Source: Bacteroidota bacterium
Lineage (GTDB): Bacteria > Bacteroidota > Bacteroidia > Flavobacteriales > Schleiferiaceae
Length of the DNA stretch: 13,099 nt
Assembly (NCBI GenBank): GCA_005786915.1
Contig: SYCM01000063.1
Coordinates: forward strand, 1 to 13,099
Direction: 5' to 3'
Below, piece after piece: positions 8,000 through 13,099 of the stretch. The notes beneath the pieces were generated by a model that worked only from the letters and a program-made list of their open reading frames with translations, had not been told where the DNA came from and did not search any database. The translations under genes and the position numbers were made by a program. Positions within the stretch are counted from its first letter, which is position 1, and every line of letters begins with the position of its first letter.

Positions 8000-9460
8000 A
8001 TGTTTGAATTGACGATGCCCAAAATGGGCGAATCGGTAGCAGAGGCCACCATCACGCAATGGCTTAAGAACGAAGGCGATTCGATCTCGCTCGACGAATC
8101 GGTGCTGACCATTGCCACCGACAAGGTTGACAGCGACATCCCGTCGCCCGTTGCCGGCGTGCTCGTCAAGAAACTGTTTAAGGAAAACGACGTCATTCAA
8201 GTCGGTCAGGTTATTGCCCAAATTGAAACGGGCGACGGCAAGGCAGCGGCGCCCGCAGCTGGCAGCCCGAAGCCCGAAGCCAGCGCCCAGCAGCCCGAAG
8301 CCAGCGGCCAGCAGCCCGAAGCCAGCGGCCAGCAGCCAGCAGTCAGCGTCGAGCAGCCAGCAGTCAGCGTCGAGCAGCCAGCAGCCAGCGTCGAGCAGCC
8401 AGCAGCCAGCGTCGAGCAGCCAGCAGCAAGCAACCCCCAGCCGGTCACCAAAGGCACCGGCAACCGCTTCTACTCGCCCTTGGTTCGCAGCATGGCCGCA
8501 CAGGAGGGTCTGTCACAGACCGAACTCGACCAAATCGACGGCTCTGGCCAAGAAGGTCGTGTGACCAAGCACGACGTCCTTGCCTACCTGGCCCAGCGCG
8601 CAAGCGGTGCCCACCGTACCGCTGTCGCCGCGAGCCCGGCGAGCGAGGCTACCGCCCAAACCCCAACTACGGCTAGTGCTGCCGCCACTAAAACCAGTGA
8701 ATCAGCCCTTTCAGGCCATGGGTTTAAAGCTCCGGCTCCCACCATCTTCCCGGGAGATGAAATCCGCGAAATGGACCGCATGCGTAAGCTCATCGCGGAC
8801 CACATGGTGATGAGCAAGCACGTTTCGCCGCACGTTACCTCGTTCGTTGAGGCCGACGTCACCGCCATCGTTCGCTGGCGCGAAAAAGTAAAGTCGGGGT
8901 ACGAAAAGCGCGAAGGCGAGAAACTCACCTTCACTCCAATTTTCATGGAAGCCGTGGTCAAGGCCATTAAAGACTTCCCCAACATCAACGTCAGCGTCGA
9001 CGGCAACAACGTAGTGTACCACAAGCCCATCAACTTGGGAATGGCCACGGCCTTGCCGAGCGGAAACCTCATCGTGCCCGTCATCAAAAACGCGGACCGA
9101 TTGAGCCTGAGCGGCATGACCAAGGAAGTCAACGAACTTGCCAACCGCGCGCGTTCCAACGCCCTGAAGCCCGACGACATTCAAGGCGGAACCTACACGG
9201 TAACCAATGTCGGCAGCTTCGGGAACATCTTGGGAACTCCGATCATCAACCAGCCCCAGGTGGCCATCTTAGCCTTAGGCGCCATCCGCAAAATGCCCGC
9301 CGTCATTGAAACTGCCGAAGGGGACGTGATTGCCATTCGCCACAAAATGTTCCTTTCGCACTCCTACGACCACCGCGTGGTCGACGGCGCCCTGGGCGGA
9401 ATGTTCGTTCGCCGCGTGGCCGACTACCTCGAACAGTGGGATTCGAACCGCGAAATCTGA
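8000..9460 (+). CDS. 2-oxo acid dehydrogenase complex E2 (dihydrolipoamide acyltransferase)
   Basis: Core E2 subunit of a pyruvate, 2-oxoglutarate or branched-chain 2-oxo acid dehydrogenase complex; it carries the lipoyl arm and transfers the acyl group to CoA in the cytoplasm. The 486 residues contain one lipoyl domain (about 1-77) with the lipoylated lysine in TDKVDSD (Lys42), a repetitive Pro/Ala/Gln/Glu-rich linker (about 85-152), a peripheral subunit-binding domain (about 155-197; NRFYSPLVRSMA ... GRVTKHDV), a second Ala/Thr-rich linker, and the catalytic domain (about 252-486) with the active-site motif DHRVVDG (His458, Asp462). Sequence style fits the branched-chain/generic E2 family of Bacteroidota, but the acyl substrate cannot be decided here. 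No E1 or E3 gene lies alongside. The stop codon overlaps the next start (TGATG), so exonuclease translation is probably coupled. Confidence 0.95.
   Translation: MFELTMPKMGESVAEATITQWLKNEGDSISLDESVLTIATDKVDSDIPSPVAGVLVKKLFKENDVIQVGQVIAQIETGDGKAAAPAAGSPKPEASAQQPEASGQQPEASGQQPAVSVEQPAVSVEQPAASVEQPAASVEQPAASNPQPVTKGTGNRFYSPLVRSMAAQEGLSQTELDQIDGSGQEGRVTKHDVLAYLAQRASGAHRTAVAASPASEATAQTPTTASAAATKTSESALSGHGFKAPAPTIFPGDEIREMDRMRKLIADHMVMSKHVSPHVTSFVEADVTAIVRWREKVKSGYEKREGEKLTFTPIFMEAVVKAIKDFPNINVSVDGNNVVYHKPINLGMATALPSGNLIVPVIKNADRLSLSGMTKEVNELANRARSNALKPDDIQGGTYTVTNVGSFGNILGTPIINQPQVAILALGAIRKMPAVIETAEGDVIAIRHKMFLSHSYDHRVVDGALGGMFVRRVADYLEQWDSNREI
8272..8439 (+). repeat. In-frame 21-bp tandem repeat in the E2 linker, 8 units
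   Basis: Eight consecutive 21-base units encode seven-residue repeats: PEASAQQ, then PEASGQQ, which grades into PAVSVEQ and PAASVEQ. Units 2 and 3 (8293-8313, 8314-8334), 4 and 5 (8335-8355, 8356-8376), and 6 and 7 (8377-8397, 8398-8418) are identical pairs at the nucleotide level; the eighth unit (8419-8439) is degenerate. The period is a multiple of three, so copy-number change keeps the frame. The encoded segment is the flexible swinging-arm linker between the lipoyl and subunit-binding domains. Confidence 0.95.
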
Positions 9461-10215
9461 TGCGGCTTACCCGCCCGCTCTGCGTTTTTGACATCGAATC
9501 CACCGGAGTAAATGTGGTCCACGACCGCATTGTAGAGCTCTGTGTGCTCCGCGTCCTGCCTGACGGAACGGAAACCGTGAAAACCTGGCGGGTAAACCCG
9601 GGCGTTCCGATTCCAGCCGCCGCCACTGCGATTCATGGAATCAGCGACGCTGACGTCGCTGAGGCCCCCTCATTTTCGGGCATATTGCCTGAACTCGTGC
9701 CGCTTATCCAAGGCAGCGATTTGGCCGGATACAACAGCAACAAGTTCGACATTCCGCTGCTGGCTGAAGAACTGCTCCGTGCGGGCAGTGACTTGGACCT
9801 CAGCCAATCGCGCAGCGTAGATGTTCAGAACATTTTTCACAAAAAAGAGCAGCGCACCCTGAGTGCGGCCTATCGATTTTACTGCGGTTCGGACCTCCAA
9901 AACGCGCACACCGCCGAAGCAGACGTGCGCGCCACGTATGAGGTACTCCTCGCCCAACTCGAGCGCTACTCCGACCTTCCCCGCGAAATACCCGCTCTGA
10001 GCGACTTCAGCACGATGCACAAGGCCGCCGACTTCGCGGGCTTCATCACCTACGACGACCAAGGCCAAGAGCAGTTCAGCTTTGGTAAGTACAAGGGACA
10101 ACGTGTGAGTCACGTCCTGCTGCGGGATCCCGGCTACTACTCTTGGCTTCAAAACGCGGACTTTCCGCTGTTTACCAAGAAAATACTCACCGCCATTCGG
10201 CTTCGGCAGTCATGA
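9460..10215 (+). CDS. DnaQ-like DEDDh 3'-5' exonuclease
   Basis: Predicted 3'-5' exonuclease of the RNase T/DnaQ superfamily, 251 residues, acting on DNA (or possibly RNA) ends. All metal-binding and catalytic residues of the DEDDh type are present: Asp11 and Glu13 in FDIESTG, Asp97 in NKFDIPLL, and His150 and Asp155 in HTAEADV. After the ~170-residue nuclease domain comes a spacer and a C-terminal module (about 203-247) with FSFGKYKGQ and DPGYYSWLQNADFP, which resembles the small ExoX-type C-terminal domain found on many Bacteroidota exonucleases. It could serve as a proofreading epsilon-like subunit or as a stand-alone repair nuclease; the sequence does not decide. The ATG at 9460 overlaps the E2 stop by one base and is preferred over an upstream in-frame GTG at 9436, which lies inside the E2 coding region. 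Its TGA overlaps the next ATG. Confidence 0.93.
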   Translation: MRLTRPLCVFDIESTGVNVVHDRIVELCVLRVLPDGTETVKTWRVNPGVPIPAAATAIHGISDADVAEAPSFSGILPELVPLIQGSDLAGYNSNKFDIPLLAEELLRAGSDLDLSQSRSVDVQNIFHKKEQRTLSAAYRFYCGSDLQNAHTAEADVRATYEVLLAQLERYSDLPREIPALSDFSTMHKAADFAGFITYDDQGQEQFSFGKYKGQRVSHVLLRDPGYYSWLQNADFPLFTKKILTAIRLRQS

Positions 10216-10817
10216 AAATTATCTGCGTCGGACGCAACTACCGGGCGCACGCCGAAGAGCTGGGCAATGCGGTCCCCGAAGAACCGGTGGTCTTTTGCAA
10301 ACCCGATTCGGCCCTGCTCCCGCCGAGGAATCCCTTTGTGATTCCGCCTTGGACCCGCGACGTGCACCATGAAATCGAATGGGTAGTGCGCATCGGTAAA
10401 GTGGGTAAGTACATTGAACCGCGTTTTGCCTACGGCTACCTCGACGCGATGACCGTCGGATTGGATTTCACCGCCCGAGACCTCCAATCCAAGCTCAAAA
10501 GCCAGGGCCTCCCCTGGGAACGCGCCAAGGGCTTTGACGGCAGCGCCGCACTGGGCAGCTGGGTTGAGCTTCCCGATGAGCCTAGGGCCCACGAAATCCG
10601 CCTCGAAAAAAACGGCACCGAAGTGCAGCGGGGAAGCACCGCAGACTTTTTGCATTCAGTAGAAGACCTGGTTGCCTTTGTAAGCCAGTACTTTACCCTC
10701 AAAAAAGGGGATGTTTTATTCACCGGAACCCCGGCAGGTGTTGGCCCTGTTGCGGCCGGAGATCGCCTCGAGGGCTTTTTAAATAGTGAATCGCGCCTTC
10801 GGGTGAACGTGCGCTAG
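10212..10817 (+). CDS. Fumarylacetoacetate hydrolase (FAH) family protein
   Basis: Single-domain FAH-fold enzyme of 201 residues, the size of FAHD1/YcgM-type acylpyruvases and oxaloacetate decarboxylases. The family's metal-binding carboxylates are all visible: Glu54 and Glu56 in HHEIEW and Asp85 in DFTARD. Other conserved pieces are GRNYRAHAEE near the N-terminus, FCKPDSALL, KGFDGSAALG and FTGTPAGVGPV near the C-terminus. The likely reaction is metal-dependent C-C bond hydrolysis or decarboxylation of a small 2-oxo acid in the cytoplasm; the exact substrate is not readable. The ATG at 10212 overlaps the exonuclease TGA (ATGA), a classic coupling arrangement, and it fits the start of the FAH domain. 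The frame is open further upstream but only inside the exonuclease gene. It is the last gene of the collinear cluster. Confidence 0.94.
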   Translation: MKIICVGRNYRAHAEELGNAVPEEPVVFCKPDSALLPPRNPFVIPPWTRDVHHEIEWVVRIGKVGKYIEPRFAYGYLDAMTVGLDFTARDLQSKLKSQGLPWERAKGFDGSAALGSWVELPDEPRAHEIRLEKNGTEVQRGSTADFLHSVEDLVAFVSQYFTLKKGDVLFTGTPAGVGPVAAGDRLEGFLNSESRLRVNVR

Positions 10818-10840
10818 GCAGGAGCTTCAGCTACTTCTCG

Positions 10841-10848
10841 TATATTTG
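10841..10848 (+). promoter_or_regulatory. Probable -7 box for the downstream secreted-protein gene
   Basis: TATATTTG is an exact match to the Bacteroidota TAnnTTTG -7 element. It lies in the 71-base gap after the FAH stop and 40 bases before the ATG at 10889, implying a leader of roughly 35 bases. A clear TTTG at -33 is not present. The gap is locally AT-richer than the flanking genes, which supports a promoter here. It is the best candidate for separate transcription of the large secreted-protein gene. Confidence 0.45.
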
Positions 10849-10849
10849 A

Positions 10850-10871
10850 GGTTCTAGGTTTATACCCAACC
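10850..10871. other. Small imperfect palindrome in the leader
   Basis: The stretch has nested inverted repeats: outer GGTT/AACC (10850-10853, 10868-10871) and inner GGT/ACC (10857-10859, 10864-10866). It sits around the predicted transcription start just after the -7 box. It might be an operator or a weak leader hairpin, but arms this short are often fortuitous. Confidence 0.2.
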
Positions 10872-10888
10872 GAGAACGAACGCACGCT

Positions 10889-13099
10889 ATGACGCACCTC
10901 CTACGCCGCTTAGGCCTTGCAGCAATTGTGTACACTTCCCTGAATTTCAGCGCGGAAGCACAAATTACCACGGTCTATTCTGAAGATTTTGACTCGCCCC
11001 CGCACAACGTAACCACCTTCCACACGCAATCGGGACCCAGTCCGTTTTGGAACGACACCACCGCCTTGAAGGTCAGCGGCACGCACAGCTACCACGCCAA
11101 CGTGCTTCCGCAAGACACCGTGTTTTTTCAAACTTTAGCGTTTTCGACGGTAGGAAACTCCTTCGTGCGCCTTTCGTTTGACCACATCGGCAAAATCCAC
11201 TTCGGTCAGCGGGGCTACATCAGCGTTTCGACCAACAACGGTGCGACCTGGACCACCCTCTCCGGCACCCACTACCGCGGGGCCAGCACCAGTTTTGCCA
11301 CGTTGGGCTACGTGAACGAAGTGATGTACGCCAACTCTGCGGCCTCGCCATTTTGGGGCGGCGCCACGACTGTAGGCCAGGGCATTGCCCCCACCAACGG
11401 CTGGTGGGCCAACGAGGTATTTGACATTTCAAGCATTGCGGGTAGTGGACCCTCAGGCACTGGTACCGGCTTCTCACAGGTTCTGGTTCGCTTTGCACTG
11501 CAGTATCGCGTGCCAAGCGGAACCGCGGTCACCGCCGGATGGTTCGTCGACAACGTCAAAGTAGAAGCCGCTCCATGCGAACTGATTCCACCGTTGATCA
11601 AGTGGAACCTGAATCCGCGCAAGGAGCCCATCGGCGCCCGATACCAAGCTTCGGAAGAAGTTCGCCTGCGCGCGACCGACAAGGTGCTCCCTAAATCAGG
11701 AATGGACTCCGTGGTACTACACTACCGTCTGAACAATGGACCTTGGAACTGGCTCAACATGACGGCCATCAACACCGCCAACTGCCCCGACTCCTCAGAA
11801 TACACCTACACCTTCAACAATTTGGTAGTGGGCGACACGGTAGATTGGTACGTGATTGCCTACGACTGTGCCTGCGACGAAAACACGGTGCGTTCTCCGT
11901 CTACCGCGGCCGCCGTATCGTTCAATACGTTTTGGCGCGACCCGTCGCCCCCTGCGGTGTGCGGCCCCTCCCTGCCCAACAGCTGGCCGTTTGTCGCCAC
12001 GCAGTTCCCTTACCTTGAGAACTTTGAAGCGTTTTACTGGATGGCGGGCACCGGCGCCGGTACGTCGGGAACGTCACACCGCGGGGTGTTCCCCCTGGGT
12101 AACCCTCCCGCAGGACGCAACTACGAGGTGAGCCCGAGCCCGCTTACCGCGGGATTCGGCTGGTCGGTGCGCACCGGACCTACCGCCACTTTTGGTACCG
12201 GTCCGGCGGGAGACCACACCACCGGAAGCGGCAAGTACATCTACACCGAAGCCTCTCAAGGCACCTCGGGGCAAACGACCCTGTTCAGTACTCCCTGCTT
12301 GAAGCTCGACAACTTGCCCAACGTGGCCGCAGAGTTCTACTACCACAAGTTTGGTGCGCACATGGGCAACCTGCGTGTGGACATCGACACCGGCACCGGC
12401 TTCACCACGGGCAACGGCGTCATTGGAGCGGCCTTAATTACCGGCCAAACCCAGCGCAGCAATCTGGATCCGTGGAAGAAGGGCTTCTTGAATTTGAACG
12501 CCTACAAAGGCAAGTACGTGCGCCTTCGCTTCGTGGGTACCAAAACCAACACGGCGACTAACGACCGCGGCGACATGGCGCTTGACGACATCAAGATCTT
12601 CCAGCCTTTCGTACGGGACCTCAACTTGCTGGAGTCCTTCAGTCCGCGCAATGGATTCTGCACCTACACCAACCAAGAAAACGTACGCATTCGAGTGCGA
12701 ACCGAAGGATCGCAGAGCTTGACCAAGATTCCGCTCGCATTCTCGGTCAAAAACCTCACTACGGGCGTGACGGTGATTTCGCGAGATACAATCAACGGCA
12801 CGTTCAACATGGGCGACACCTTATCCTACAGCTTCGTGCCTAAAGCCAACCTCAGTGCTTATACCGATTTTGAGGTGTATATCTGGGGCGAACTCGCCAA
12901 CGACGGCCAGCACAACAACGACAGCATCGGGCCAATCACCATCGAACACATTCAGCCGATTACGACCTTTCCGTACTTCCTGAACTTCGATGGCCCCGGC
13001 TGGACCCCCGGCAACGGAACGACCGCCAACCCGGGAACCTTTGCCCCTTCGGGATGGTTCGCTTCGCCCGCGTCCAACAGCAGCGAATACGCTTTTATG
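10889..13099 (+). CDS. Large secreted multidomain protein with MAM-like modules, 3'-partial
   Basis: The frame stays open for 737 codons from the ATG at 10889 to the right edge without a stop. A signal peptide is evident: basic MTHLLRR, hydrophobic core LGLAAIVYTSL, and probable cleavage after AEA at residue 24. Then come a jelly-roll-like module (about 29-227; YSEDFD at its start, WFVDNVKVE at its end), an Ig-like domain (about 228-350), a MAM-like module (about 372-571; GPAGDHTTGSGKYIY and ALDDIKIF hallmarks), a CARDB-like beta-sandwich (about 575-685) and the opening of a further jelly-roll module (FPYFLNFDGPGW onward). Cysteines are sparse but present, as in CACDEN. No catalytic domain is visible so far. 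By analogy with the first gene it is probably a T9SS substrate, but the C-terminus is outside the window. It could be an adhesin, or a protease or glycosidase with its enzyme domain further downstream. Confidence 0.9.
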   Translation, partial: MTHLLRRLGLAAIVYTSLNFSAEAQITTVYSEDFDSPPHNVTTFHTQSGPSPFWNDTTALKVSGTHSYHANVLPQDTVFFQTLAFSTVGNSFVRLSFDHIGKIHFGQRGYISVSTNNGATWTTLSGTHYRGASTSFATLGYVNEVMYANSAASPFWGGATTVGQGIAPTNGWWANEVFDISSIAGSGPSGTGTGFSQVLVRFALQYRVPSGTAVTAGWFVDNVKVEAAPCELIPPLIKWNLNPRKEPIGARYQASEEVRLRATDKVLPKSGMDSVVLHYRLNNGPWNWLNMTAINTANCPDSSEYTYTFNNLVVGDTVDWYVIAYDCACDENTVRSPSTAAAVSFNTFWRDPSPPAVCGPSLPNSWPFVATQFPYLENFEAFYWMAGTGAGTSGTSHRGVFPLGNPPAGRNYEVSPSPLTAGFGWSVRTGPTATFGTGPAGDHTTGSGKYIYTEASQGTSGQTTLFSTPCLKLDNLPNVAAEFYYHKFGAHMGNLRVDIDTGTGFTTGNGVIGAALITGQTQRSNLDPWKKGFLNLNAYKGKYVRLRFVGTKTNTATNDRGDMALDDIKIFQPFVRDLNLLESFSPRNGFCTYTNQENVRIRVRTEGSQSLTKIPLAFSVKNLTTGVTVISRDTINGTFNMGDTLSYSFVPKANLSAYTDFEVYIWGELANDGQHNNDSIGPITIEHIQPITTFPYFLNFDGPGWTPGNGTTANPGTFAPSGWFASPASNSSEYAFM

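Noticed and set aside
8272..8439. CRISPR-like array
   Set aside because: Units are directly adjacent without spacers and encode an in-frame peptide repeat, so this is a coding tandem repeat.
8206..8463. Antisense frame with repeated AGCSTL units
   Set aside because: It is simply the complement of the 21-bp repeat in the E2 linker, which stays open because the period is a multiple of three.

Overview
The window looks like a chromosome fragment from a fairly GC-rich member of the Bacteroidota, probably Flavobacteriales. Three things point there: a type IX secretion (T9SS) C-terminal sorting domain on the first gene, TAnnTTTG-type -7 boxes in front of two genes, and protein sequences of RecR, the glycosyltransferase and the exonuclease that read like the flavobacterial versions. 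No tRNA, rRNA, CRISPR array, insertion sequence or prophage gene is visible. Coding density is very high, and no gene-free stretch exceeds about 75 bases.

Layout. (1) 2-4024, plus strand: the 3' part of a very large secreted subtilisin-like (S8, KP-43 type) protease, with a string of beta-sandwich, MAM-like and PKD-like modules and a T9SS sorting domain; its 5' end lies outside the window. (2) 4045-5481, minus strand: a sodium:solute symporter, convergent with the protease. (3) 5510-10817, plus strand: a tight collinear cluster of recR, a family 2 glycosyltransferase with a membrane and C-terminal extension, an E2 subunit of a 2-oxo acid dehydrogenase complex, a DnaQ-like DEDDh exonuclease, and a fumarylacetoacetate hydrolase (FAH) family enzyme. 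The last three are joined by stop/start overlaps and are probably translationally coupled. (4) 10889-13099, plus strand: a second large secreted multidomain protein with a signal peptide, open at the right edge.

The middle cluster mixes DNA repair (recR, exonuclease), central metabolism (E2, FAH) and surface polysaccharide synthesis (glycosyltransferase). The products do not form one pathway; the grouping looks like a compact housekeeping operon. The two flanking giants belong to the secreted T9SS-type repertoire of these bacteria and share the same kinds of modules, so they are likely cell-surface or released proteins used on polymeric or proteinaceous substrates.

I see no convincing novel system. 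The observations most worth checking are the 21-bp in-frame tandem repeat in the E2 linker with pairwise identical units, the fused glycosyltransferase architecture, the start-site question between recR and the symporter, and the 737-codon secreted protein that is cut off by the window edge.
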